Below are positions 1 to 6,426 of a DNA stretch of 17,830 nt, in pieces (the first letter of the stretch is position 1; each line of letters begins with the position of its first letter). Position numbers and translations under genes: made by a program. The DNA comes from an uncultured Verrucomicrobiales bacterium (GTDB lineage Bacteria > Verrucomicrobiota > Verrucomicrobiia > Verrucomicrobiales > Akkermansiaceae). The notes beneath the pieces were generated by a model, which did not search any database, was not told where the DNA came from, and worked only from the letters and a program-made list of their open reading frames with translations. The DNA is taken from positions 1 through 17,830 of the forward strand of contig CALABM010000229.1 in NCBI GenBank assembly GCA_937885815.1. The letters are read 5' to 3'.

Positions 1-110
1 AATCCTGCGATACCGCAGCCAATGCGGGTCACGAGGAAGTGAAGCTCCGGGTGAGTCTGAGCAAAGCTGATGAACTCATCAGTTTCATGAAACCAGAGAG
101 TGTTTTATGA
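1..110 (+). CDS. C-terminal fragment of an unidentified protein (5' end outside window)
   Basis: An open frame enters from the left edge in frame 3 and stops at TGA 108-110. The last 35 residues are visible and end in ...SKADELISFMKPESVL. The other two plus-strand frames close at about 42 and 70, and the frame reads as ordinary soluble protein sequence, so this is probably the end of a real gene. The tail is mixed charged/hydrophobic with no recognisable motif, so no function can be offered. The terminator at 259-292 lies 150 nt downstream on the same strand. Confidence 0.5.
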   Translation, partial: SCDTAANAGHEEVKLRVSLSKADELISFMKPESVL

Positions 111-258
111 GTTTTCCACCCCCTTCCAGCTTATTTTTCTCTTTTCTGTGACTTTTTTTGAAAAAGTTGAAAGAAAGTGGGCATTTTTTGCGTACTTATA
201 AGTGAAGAGCGTTTTTTCATGCGTAGTATTGTGTGAAAGTAACAGAGAGAGAGAAGAA

Positions 259-292
259 GTGCCGCGATCCGAAAGGATTGCGGCACTTTTTT
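259..292 (+). terminator. Intrinsic terminator with GAAA tetraloop
   Basis: A 12-bp stem (259-270 with 275-286, one G-T wobble) closes a GAAA (GNRA-type) loop and is followed by six T at 287-292. The U-tract marks it as a plus-strand terminator for the gene ending at 110 or for an unseen short RNA in 111-258. It is also 26 nt past the stop of the minus-strand esterase gene. On that strand the stem is followed only by a pyrimidine-rich TTCTTCTCTC tract, so it may work less well there. Confidence 0.85.
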
Positions 293-318
293 GAAGCGGG
301 TTCCGGGTTGGTGCGGAA

Positions 319-1803
319 TTAGCGCGCGGTGGGCGCGTAGGGGACAGCGGGGAGGCCTGCGGCGTTCACGAGGTTCGGCTGCATGTAGGTGGCCCAGGCA
401 TAGCGAGCGTGCTTGGGAGCGCGCACGGCGTCCGAGCTGAGGATGATGGTGTTCCCCTCGATGCGGGCTGTGGCGGGGTGGTATTCTCTGCCGTTGGCGG
501 AAAGCTCGAAGCCGACGGGTGCTTGGCCATTGGTGGTGGTGAGGCCTTCAGCGTGATCATAGCTGAGGGTGATGGTGCTGCCCTGAGCCTTGGCCTCACG
601 GACGACGGGGCCGGAGTAGGGGATGCTCACGCTGTACACACGGGCTGCGGCGAGGTGGGCGAGGCGCGTGCCTACCTCCAGCTTGCGGGGCGGGTGGACA
701 TCACTATTCGTGGAGCCGAGGTCGATGGTGGTGAGGCTGTAGACGCCGGGGATTCTGTCCTGAGCCCACTGCTGAACGGTGCGGAACTCCGGCCAGTAGG
801 CGCGCAGGGCGCTGCGGTCATTAATGCGGGGGAGCTGCACCTGCAGGAAGGGCAGGTTTTCATTGTTGAAAGCGGTGCGCCAGCCGGTGATGAGGTCTTC
901 CAGCAGGGCGTAGTTCTGCTTCATGTCCTGAATCTCGGCATCGCTCTCGCCTTGGTACCAGATGACGCCGGCCACGGGGAAGTTTACCCACGGGGCGATG
1001 CCGGTTTCAAAGAGGTAGGCGGGCTTGTACGGGTGGGGGGCATTCAAATCACGCCCGATGTTCTGGCGGGCTCTGCCGCGCACCCAGGCGGACATGTAGC
1101 GGCTTTCCAGCCAGCGGCTGTTGGTGCACTCGCGGTATTTGGCCTGAAGGACGGCGGGGGGCATCCACGCCATCATTTCAGAGCCACCGAGGGAGGCGTG
1201 CACCACGGCTACGGGTGTGCCGAGCTGCTTGCTGAGCTCGCGGCCGAAGTAGTACCCCACGGCGCTCATGCGCTGGCGGCTTTGGCGGGTGTTGCAGCTC
1301 CAGGAGCCGCTGTACATCTGGTTGTTCTTGAGGATATCCTGCTCGCGCGGGCCGTATGCCACGCCGTTCGTGTGCACCTGCGGCTCGGAGTGGTAGAAGC
1401 GGAAGAGGGGATTGTCCGGCTCGTTCAGGGTGTTGGTATCGCGCGTTTGGTTCAGGCGCCAGAGCATGTTGCTCTGGCCGGAGGCTATCCACACCTCGCC
1501 CACGAGCACATCCTTAATTTCCATCTTGTCATCTCCTTGGGTGATGGTGATGGTGCGGCTTTCAGCACTGGCCTGCATGGGCTCCAGCGTGGCGGTCCAG
1601 CGGTTGCCGCTCACTTGTGCCTGCACGGTCTGCCCGGCGAAGCTGACGCTCACGGCGCCTCGGCCGGTGCAGGTGCCGGTGATGGGTACGCGAGCACCCT
1701 GCTGCAGCACCATGTGGTCTGCATAGATTTTATCAGGTGTAATTTCAGCTTGCGCACTAAGCGCCGCTGCCATTGCCGGGAGAATGAGCAGGAGCTTTTT
1801 CAT
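319..1803 (-). CDS. Secreted sialate O-acetylesterase-type SGNH hydrolase (SASA family)
   Basis: The 494-residue protein opens with a signal peptide (MKKLLLILPAMAAALSAQA, likely cut after residue 19), so it should act in the periplasm or outside. The SASA/SGNH fold is shown by GQSNM at 109-113 (nucleophile Ser111), WYQGESD at 282-288 and DVHPP with Asp368/His370 completing the triad. The family removes O-acetyl groups from sialic acids or other acetylated glycans; substrate cannot be read from sequence. A mucin-glycan role is attractive for an Akkermansia-like gut organism but is inference. Length is normal for the family. It is separated from upstream fabI by a strong terminator (1843-1877) and has its own promoter at 1810-1838, whose -10 box is 6 nt before the ATG. 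No Shine-Dalgarno is present. Confidence 0.9.
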   Translation of the reverse strand: MKKLLLILPAMAAALSAQAEITPDKIYADHMVLQQGARVPITGTCTGRGAVSVSFAGQTVQAQVSGNRWTATLEPMQASAESRTITITQGDDKMEIKDVLVGEVWIASGQSNMLWRLNQTRDTNTLNEPDNPLFRFYHSEPQVHTNGVAYGPREQDILKNNQMYSGSWSCNTRQSRQRMSAVGYYFGRELSKQLGTPVAVVHASLGGSEMMAWMPPAVLQAKYRECTNSRWLESRYMSAWVRGRARQNIGRDLNAPHPYKPAYLFETGIAPWVNFPVAGVIWYQGESDAEIQDMKQNYALLEDLITGWRTAFNNENLPFLQVQLPRINDRSALRAYWPEFRTVQQWAQDRIPGVYSLTTIDLGSTNSDVHPPRKLEVGTRLAHLAAARVYSVSIPYSGPVVREAKAQGSTITLSYDHAEGLTTTNGQAPVGFELSANGREYHPATARIEGNTIILSSDAVRAPKHARYAWATYMQPNLVNAAGLPAVPYAPTAR

Positions 1804-1809
1804 ATTCCC

Positions 1810-1838
1810 AGTGTATCAGATGGATATCATGAAAGCAA
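1810..1838 (-). promoter_or_regulatory. Promoter of the esterase gene, predicted leaderless
   Basis: On the minus strand TTGCTT (1833-1838) and TACACT (1810-1815) are separated by exactly 17 bp. TACACT ends 6 nt before the ATG at 1803, so transcription would begin at or next to the start codon. The promoter fits between the fabI terminator and this gene, where only about 39 bp are available. The boxes are imperfect matches, so the call rests on spacing and position. Confidence 0.5.
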
Positions 1839-1842
1839 GTGT

Positions 1843-1877
1843 AAAAAAAGACGCCGGGACGATTTAACGTCCCGGCG
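1843..1877 (-). terminator. Intrinsic terminator after fabI
   Basis: A perfect 10-bp GC-rich stem (1852-1861 with 1868-1877, loop ATTTAA) is followed on the minus strand by a run of seven T (1843-1849). It lies 27 nt past the fabI stop and separates fabI from the esterase gene. Confidence 0.92.
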
Positions 1878-1904
1878 CGGAGAGGGGGATTTGTGGGGCG
1901 GGGG

Positions 1905-2699
1905 TTACATGCCCACGATTTCGTAACCGCCGTCCACGTACAGCACCTGACCGGTGATGCTGGCGGCGCCATCACTGGCGAGGAAGGTGGCGGTGGCGCC
2001 GAGCTCTTCCAGCGTGCAGGAGCGCTGCAGCGGGCTCTTCTCCTCGTATACCTTGAACATGCCGGTGAAGCCGCTCACGCCGCGTGCGGCAAGCGTCTGC
2101 ACGGGGCCGGCAGAGATGCAGTTCACGCGGATAGGCGCCTCGCGGCGGCCCAGATCAAAGGCGAGGTACTTGGAGCAGGTTTCCAAGGCGGCCTTGGAGA
2201 CGGCCATGAGGTTGTAGTTCGGTACGACCTTCTGGCTGGCGTAGTAGGTCATGGCCATGATGGAGCCGCCGTTCACCATGAGGGGGGCCACGGCGCGGGA
2301 CATGGCGATGAGGGAGTAGGCGCTCACCTGCAGGGAGATGTTGAAGGCGTCGCGGGGGATGTCAGAGAAGTGGCCTTCCAGAGTGCCCTCAGCCTTGGGA
2401 GCGAAGGCAATGGAGTGCAGCATCATGTCCACGTGGTCCGTGTGGGAGGCCACGAAGGCGAAGAAATCAGCGATGCTCTGGTCATTCATGACGTCCAGAT
2501 CGCACACGGGGGTGTCCTCACCGAAGCTTTCCTTCACGAGCTTGATGACGCCATCCTTGAGGCGCTCGCCCTGATAGTTGAAGATGAGTTTAGCGCCGGC
2601 TTCATGCCAAGCCTTGGCGATACCGAAGGCGATACTGCGCTTGTTTGCTACGCCGGTCACGATGCCGACCTTACCAGCTAAGGGTTTCTCAAGTGACAT
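1905..2699 (-). CDS. fabI: Enoyl-[acyl-carrier-protein] reductase (NADH), FabI type
   Basis: This 264-residue short-chain dehydrogenase matches FabI in length and motifs. It has the divergent dinucleotide-binding loop GVANKRSIAFGIA (16-28), HSIAFA (95-100), a Tyr-X6-Lys catalytic pair at Tyr162 and Lys169 in PNYNLMAVSK, and the C-terminal TGQVLYVDGGY segment (249-259). FabI reduces trans-2-enoyl-ACP in the last step of each fatty-acid elongation cycle, in the cytoplasm, and is the family targeted by triclosan. The gene lies 36 nt after the YbjN-like gene with no terminator between, so they are probably cotranscribed from the promoter at 3252-3280. A strong terminator follows. The A/C-rich leader before the ATG has no Shine-Dalgarno. 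Confidence 0.95.
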   Translation of the reverse strand: MSLEKPLAGKVGIVTGVANKRSIAFGIAKAWHEAGAKLIFNYQGERLKDGVIKLVKESFGEDTPVCDLDVMNDQSIADFFAFVASHTDHVDMMLHSIAFAPKAEGTLEGHFSDIPRDAFNISLQVSAYSLIAMSRAVAPLMVNGGSIMAMTYYASQKVVPNYNLMAVSKAALETCSKYLAFDLGRREAPIRVNCISAGPVQTLAARGVSGFTGMFKVYEEKSPLQRSCTLEELGATATFLASDGAASITGQVLYVDGGYEIVGM

Positions 2700-2735
2700 A
2701 ATGTTGTATTTGTATTAGGGGGTGGATAATGAAAA

Positions 2736-3194
2736 TCAGGAAAGCAGGGGGAACTCCTGGCCGATGATGCGTGCGTATGTCATGGTGATGCCCACGCCCA
2801 TGCGCTCCATGTAAGCTATCTTTTTACGGATTTCTTCTTCGGGCATTTCGGCATCGCTGACGACGAACTTCAGGCGGTAATAGACATAGCCGCCCTCCAT
2901 GTCCAGCAGCAGCTGCCCCTCCGGCAGATTGGCATTAATGGTGAGCAGGAGCATGCTGAGCTCCTGCATGAACTCTTTGCCCACGCGGGTGGCAAAATGG
3001 ACATCAAACACCAAGCTGCAGGGCTCATGCAATTCCGTGAACATGAAGGTGCAGGGCATGCCGGTGGTGTCAACGGGCAGGTAAGCCAGCCCGATTTTCT
3101 CGCTGCCGGGCCCCATGGTTACCCACTGGTAATCCTCGCCACGGCTGATGAGGTGTTGGCGCACGTGCGCCAGAAGATTCGGTTTTGTTGACAT
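2736..3194 (-). CDS. YbjN-domain-like protein of unknown function
   Basis: The 152-residue soluble protein has no signal peptide or membrane segment. Its pattern resembles the YbjN / type III chaperone-like fold: an N-terminal helix (LLAHVRQHLISRG), a beta-rich middle, a GQLLLDMEGGYVYYRLKFVV strand pair (about 94-112) and a C-terminal helical part beginning MPEEEIRKKIAYM. In that family the 'D-x-x-G-x-v-x-y-r' strand and the following 'e-e-i' helix are typical. No catalytic residues are evident. It is the first gene of a probable two-gene unit with fabI, which is context only and does not assign a job. The ATG at 3192-3194 lies about 50 nt downstream of the predicted start of transcription. 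Confidence 0.6.
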   Translation of the reverse strand: MSTKPNLLAHVRQHLISRGEDYQWVTMGPGSEKIGLAYLPVDTTGMPCTFMFTELHEPCSLVFDVHFATRVGKEFMQELSMLLLTINANLPEGQLLLDMEGGYVYYRLKFVVSDAEMPEEEIRKKIAYMERMGVGITMTYARIIGQEFPLLS

Positions 3195-3225
3195 ATGAAA
3201 AAGGTGTTTGCGGGCTGTGCCTAGT

Positions 3226-3235
3226 GCACATGTGC
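3226..3235. repeat. 10-bp perfect palindrome in the ybjN-like/fabI leader
   Basis: GCACATGTGC reads the same on both strands and starts about 10 bp downstream of the predicted transcription start. It could be an operator. A 10-bp palindrome can also occur by chance, so only its position makes it worth noting. Confidence 0.3.
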
Positions 3236-3251
3236 CCTCTGTTTGTCCCTT

Positions 3252-3280
3252 ATACTACACGTATCTTCGAGTCTAGTCAA
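3252..3280 (-). promoter_or_regulatory. Sigma70-type promoter for the ybjN-like/fabI unit
   Basis: On the minus strand TTGACT (3275-3280), 17 bp, then TAGTAT (3252-3257). Transcription would start near 3245, giving a leader of about 50 nt. A perfect 10-bp palindrome GCACATGTGC (3226-3235) lies in that leader. Confidence 0.7.
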
Positions 3281-3282
3281 GC

Positions 3283-3316
3283 AAAAGTGCCGCAAAATTA
3301 CTTTTGCGGCACTTTT
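3283..3316 (-). terminator. Terminator after the MarR gene, possibly bidirectional
   Basis: A perfect 15-bp stem (3283-3297 with 3302-3316, loop TTAC) begins 12 nt past the MarR stop. Both arms end in AAAA/TTTT, so a short U-tract follows on either strand. The stem ends just upstream of the -35 box of the ybjN-like promoter and would insulate it from marR transcription. Confidence 0.85.
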
Positions 3317-3328
3317 AATGGGGGAGAA

Positions 3329-3796
3329 TTAATTATAGAACTTGCTCTCGAGCTTGTCAGCAATAAGGGAGAGCGTTTCCAGTTCATCTTGACTGAGCAC
3401 GGCGGCTACCTTGTCAATTTCGGCCTGAAGGCGGGCGTGCACGTCATTGCAAAGTTCGTGGCCCTTTTCAGAGAGGCGGATGCAGACCGCGCGGCGGTCT
3501 TCCGGGTTGGGATTGCGTTCAAAAAATCCCTTGTTCACCATGGTTTCCACGAGAAGGGAGGTGGCCGGTACGGTCATTTTCAGGTGTCCGGCAAGTGTTT
3601 TCAGGGCTACACCTTGGGGGGCCTCCATGGTGAGAAGCTTAATCTGAGCTATGGCTGAACCCTGACGAAACGTGAGCCCGAGCATCTTTTTCTGCTGTGT
3701 GCTGGGTGTTGTCTTGAAGCTGGCGCGGCGCATATCATCTATGATGCTCAGCAGCTTCATGAAATATTCGTGGGGTTTTTTAGGGAGAGATTCCAT
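3329..3796 (-). CDS. MarR-family transcriptional regulator
   Basis: The protein has 155 residues from the ATG at 3796. An upstream TTG at 3802 is possible but falls against the -10 box. The winged-helix core is at about 62-90 (GVALKTLAGHLKMTVPATS) and the family wing signature NPEDRRAVCIRLSEKG is at about 97-112, flanked by the N- and C-terminal helices that form the MarR dimer interface. MarR proteins usually repress their own gene and neighbours and respond to small ligands or oxidants; the ligand here is unknown. The single Cys in the wing (Cys105) is noted only. It is divergent from alr across a 419-bp spacer. Three copies of AATCAGTA, one overlapping its own promoter, suggest autoregulation. 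The transcript is predicted leaderless. Confidence 0.88.
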   Translation of the reverse strand: MESLPKKPHEYFMKLLSIIDDMRRASFKTTPSTQQKKMLGLTFRQGSAIAQIKLLTMEAPQGVALKTLAGHLKMTVPATSLLVETMVNKGFFERNPNPEDRRAVCIRLSEKGHELCNDVHARLQAEIDKVAAVLSQDELETLSLIADKLESKFYN

Positions 3797-3802
3797 GCGC
3801 AA

Positions 3803-3830
3803 ATAATACTGATTTTTCTTTAGATGTCCA
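3803..3830 (-). promoter_or_regulatory. marR promoter, predicted leaderless
   Basis: On the minus strand TGGACA (3825-3830), 16 bp, then TATTAT (3803-3808), ending 6 nt before the ATG at 3796. Both boxes match five of six consensus bases. The 12-bp motif AAAATCAGTATT (read on minus, 3805-3816) overlaps the -10 box, so a protein bound there would block RNA polymerase. Confidence 0.6.
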
Positions 3831-4175
3831 GCAAAATATTTTCAAATCTGAATAATTTTATTTATTGTAAATGTTTTGCTTGCGTGAATGTTTTAGGGAA
3901 GGAGTAAAATCAGTATTCATAATCAGTAGATTAGAATGATTTGAATGGTGAGAGTATGTGCCGGTTGAATGAATTTGTTTCGGCGGGATTGACTCGGTTA
4001 AGCTATTCTTAAGCTTTCGTTCCGCTTCTCCAGCACCTCTTGTGCGAGGCATAATCGCGCACAGTGGAGAATGTATAACAAATGTATAAATCTAGCTGTC
4101 ATTTACTTTATTTAAGTTGTTATTCGCGTAGCCCTACAATAAATGGGAAGATTGCGGAGTGGTGGGTGATTAGTC

Positions 4176-4204
4176 TTGCAAAAACAGGTCGTGGGTGTTA
4201 AAGT
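4176..4204 (+). promoter_or_regulatory. Candidate alr promoter close to the start codon
   Basis: TTGCAA (4176-4181), 17 bp, TAAAGT (4199-4204), then 11 nt to the ATG. The segment GATTAGTC immediately before the -35 box recurs before the -35 box of the NifU-like operon (10775-10786). The alternative promoter at 4112-4140 has a better -10 (TACAAT) but a poor -35. Which is used cannot be decided by eye. Confidence 0.35.
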
Positions 4205-4215
4205 GTTGCTTAGTT

Positions 4216-5316
4216 ATGACAAATGAGAGTCCGCCACGTGCATGGGTAGATGTGGATCTGGAGGCTATCGCGCATAATCTGGATATCGCGCGCCAAGCTT
4301 TGCCGGATACAGAGCTAATGCCAGTGATTAAAGCCGGCGCATATGGTCACGGCCTCGAACCCGTGGCTCGCCGTCTGGATGCTGATGGTATCGCTTTTTT
4401 TGGCGTGGCAAATGCTGGCGAGGCGCGGCGGCTCAGCCGCGCAGGCGTGCGGACAAAGCCCTTCATTCTTGGCCCTACTTTTCCGGAAGAGCGTGAGGAA
4501 ATCGTGCTCAATAACTGGTGTGCTACCATCTCCACACTGGAGGAGGCTGAGCATTTTCAGCAGCTGGCCGCCCTGTATGATAAGACCTTTCTCGTGCATC
4601 TTGCCGTGGATACGGGAATGGGCCGTGAGGGCTTCCTTCCTGATCAGCTTGGCGGCGTGATTGAGCCGTTAAAAGCTATGCCCAATCTCGTGGTGGATGG
4701 TGTGATGTCTCATTTCCCCTCTGCAGATGAAGACGTGCCTTTCACGCAGAATGAAATAGGCTTGTTTACGGATTGCGTGAGCACGCTGCAGCCACATTTC
4801 CGCCTTCGTTACCGCCATATTGCGGCCAGTGCCGGTGAGCTGGGCTATGAGGTGCCTATCGCTAACCTCGCTCGGCCGGGACTTCTCCTGTATGGCGTGG
4901 CTCCCATGGCGTCCATTTATGATGGCGTCTTGCGCCCCACTCTCCGCCTCAGTTCGCGTGTGTCTCTCGTTCGTGAGTTGCCAACTGGTCATGGTGTGGC
5001 TTACGGACGTACGTATATTACGGACAAGCCTACTCGTGTTGCTACTATAGGTATTGGCTATGCTGATGGCTGGCCTCGCAGTATCTCCGGTAAGGGGGCG
5101 CGCGTTTATATTAACGGCCACTATTGCCCCATGCTTGGCCGCGTGACGATGGACCAGATTATGGCGGATGTGACAGATGTGCCCTTCGTGGCTCCTGGCG
5201 ATGAAGTGGAACTTGTCGGCCCCCATATCCCCATTACCGAAGTCGCGGAAAAAGCCGGTACAATCGTATGGACTATATTCACGGGACTTGGTCCGAGATT
5301 GCCTCGAATGTACTGA
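4216..5316 (+). CDS. alr: Alanine racemase
   Basis: The enzyme interconverts L- and D-alanine using PLP and supplies D-Ala for peptidoglycan in the cytoplasm. From the ATG at 4216 it has 366 residues, normal for the family. The PLP lysine is Lys39 in VIKAGAYGHG, and the second catalytic base is Tyr263 in HGVAYGRT. Other family segments are HLAVDTGMGREG (128-139), GVMSHFPSADE (162-172), ARPGLLLYG (219-227), GIGYADGW (279-286) and CPMLGRVTMDQIMAD (304-318). The frame stays open upstream to a GTG at 4195, but homologues begin near 'RAWVDVDLEAI', which favours the ATG. A strong inverted repeat follows at 5398-5433. Confidence 0.96.
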   Translation: MTNESPPRAWVDVDLEAIAHNLDIARQALPDTELMPVIKAGAYGHGLEPVARRLDADGIAFFGVANAGEARRLSRAGVRTKPFILGPTFPEEREEIVLNNWCATISTLEEAEHFQQLAALYDKTFLVHLAVDTGMGREGFLPDQLGGVIEPLKAMPNLVVDGVMSHFPSADEDVPFTQNEIGLFTDCVSTLQPHFRLRYRHIAASAGELGYEVPIANLARPGLLLYGVAPMASIYDGVLRPTLRLSSRVSLVRELPTGHGVAYGRTYITDKPTRVATIGIGYADGWPRSISGKGARVYINGHYCPMLGRVTMDQIMADVTDVPFVAPGDEVELVGPHIPITEVAEKAGTIVWTIFTGLGPRLPRMY

Positions 5317-5397
5317 TGGGGATTCGTTTTATATAATATGGTAGTCCGGTCAAAGGGATAATATAATACTCGGTTTATTTAAAACTAAAAAGTGTCT

Positions 5398-5433
5398 AAC
5401 AAACGTGCAATACAAATGTATTGCACGTTTGTT
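5398..5433 (+). terminator. Inverted repeat / probable terminator after alr
   Basis: A 17-bp perfect inverted repeat (5398-5414 with 5417-5433) begins 81 nt past the alr stop. The plus-strand side ends in TTTGTTATTTATT, a broken U-tract. The minus-strand side runs into TTTTTAGTTTT after a short gap. It may therefore terminate in both directions. Confidence 0.65.
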
Positions 5434-6365
5434 ATTTATTGTAGTGGTATAAAAATATAATATGAAATAGAAATTATATGTGGGGAAGTATATTGTATTT
5501 CTTTGTTGATTTGTTGTAGGGGACGCTCTGTAATGCTTTTGATAAATATAGGAGAATTGTGATACCTGTCAATGTTATTTGCCTTTATGCAAAAATGATA
5601 TGATGAGAATGTCGCTATGAGTCAATTTTTGAGAAAGAGAACAATCTTCGGAAATGGGAATGTTCGTAAGTGTCGAAGCTTTTTCAATTTTCTGAAATGA
5701 TGGTCATTCGAGCTTCTCGTTGTCGAAGAATCCTCCGCGTTGAAATGACCGGGTTGTAAATTCCTTAAAAATAGCGCTTTTATATCCTAATCTTTTACAG
5801 GAATATGGCGCGCATCTTCGGAAGTTTCTATACATCTACTTGCTACATCAAAATCTCAGTAGGGATAAAAATGCCCTTTTTTCTGCTTTTTTCAGCAAAT
5901 CAACAATGAGAAGGGCAGGGGAAGAGCTGTTTCAGAAATCAAAATTGTGATTTTTGGGGGAGAAAATAACTTCCTGAATTGTAAAAATCAGTCCCTCACA
6001 TTCTCTTGAGGTCATTTTCAGATTTAGTTTTTCTTGTTTTTGGTAAGTTTCGACGAGCGATTTTTGTGCGCTTGAATTGAAAAAATGCCCGTCTTGTCAC
6101 TGTTATGTGGTCTATGTTCGTCCGAAAATTGTTCGCTCAAATAGTAAATTCTCTTGATTGTATTTTTCTTGATTCGCAGGTTTCTCGATGAATGCTCAGG
6201 CTCCTTTTTGGGTGGAAAAATCGGTAATAAATAAGACTATATCATATTTTTCGAGGGGTGAGTTGTGCTTTACGGCGGGTATTTTTACCTGAAAATAACC
6301 TTTTCAAGAGCTATTGAAATATGAAAAATGACCGCTTTTTTAGTGAAAAATAGGCTTAAAATAGG

Positions 6366-6400
6366 CAAAACAAATAAAGAGCGCTTTACCAGCGCTCTTT
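6366..6400 (-). terminator. Intrinsic terminator of the tonB-exbB-exbD operon
   Basis: A perfect 10-bp stem (6376-6385 with 6391-6400, loop TTACC) lies 26 nt past the exbD stop and is followed on the minus strand by the T-rich ATTTGTTTTG. Confidence 0.85.
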
Positions 6401-6426
6401 GATTAAAATGCGTAAGCTGTAGACAA

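Larger units (their letters stand above)
3797..4215. other. 419-bp divergent marR-alr spacer, regulatory in character
   Basis: No convincing gene lies here; a 64-codon minus-strand frame has no family resemblance or supporting signals. The spacer is AT-rich and holds the marR promoter, three AATCAGTA motifs (3805-3816 inverted; 3906-3917; 3921-3928), two copies of AATGTATAA exactly 11 bp apart (4070-4078 and 4081-4089), and two candidate alr promoters. One pairs TTAAGT 4112-4117 with TACAAT 4135-4140. The other pairs TTGCAA 4176-4181 with TAAAGT 4199-4204. Confidence 0.6.
5317..6426. other. 1.1-kb AT-rich stretch without a convincing gene
   Basis: Apart from the alr terminator and the exbD terminator, no frame longer than about 60 codons is present and none resembles a family. 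Visible structure includes a 7-bp inverted repeat GGTCATT/AATGACC (5702-5708 and 5744-5750) enclosing smaller CGAG/CTCG and CTTC/GAAG pairings. There is a repeated ATCTTCGGAA (near 5645 and 5813), a TTTCAA/TTGAAA hairpin near 6302-6319, and small frames of 27 codons (from 5617) and 34 codons (6188-6292). No tmRNA, RNase P, SRP RNA or tRNA signature was recognised. It could be a decayed gene, an unknown RNA or a regulatory spacer. Confidence 0.5.

Noticed and set aside
409..1926. A 505-codon plus-strand frame opposite the esterase gene
   Set aside because: It is Gly/Ala/Val/His-rich and runs through the terminator after fabI. The minus strand carries the signal peptide and all SASA catalytic motifs.
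1893..2681. A 262-codon plus-strand frame opposite fabI
   Set aside because: It mirrors fabI, has shadow-like composition and no motif; FabI on the minus strand is unmistakable.
3858..4052. A 64-codon minus-strand frame in the marR-alr spacer
   Set aside because: It has no recognisable domain and lies in DNA full of repeat motifs and promoter elements.
4669..5226. A 185-codon minus-strand frame inside alr
   Set aside because: It overlaps the conserved catalytic half of alanine racemase and has no family resemblance.
5617..5700. A 27-codon basic frame in the alr-exbD gap
   Set aside because: It is too short to judge, has no ribosome-binding signal or family, and lies in AT-rich DNA where such frames are common.
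6347..6366. Direct repeat AAAATAGGC (6347-6355 and 6358-6366), 11 bp apart
   Set aside because: It is AT-rich, next to a terminator and with no promoter nearby; chance is the simpler explanation.
5317..6426. tmRNA, RNase P RNA, SRP RNA or tRNA in the long gap
   Set aside because: The conserved landmark sequences of these RNAs were looked for by eye and not found.
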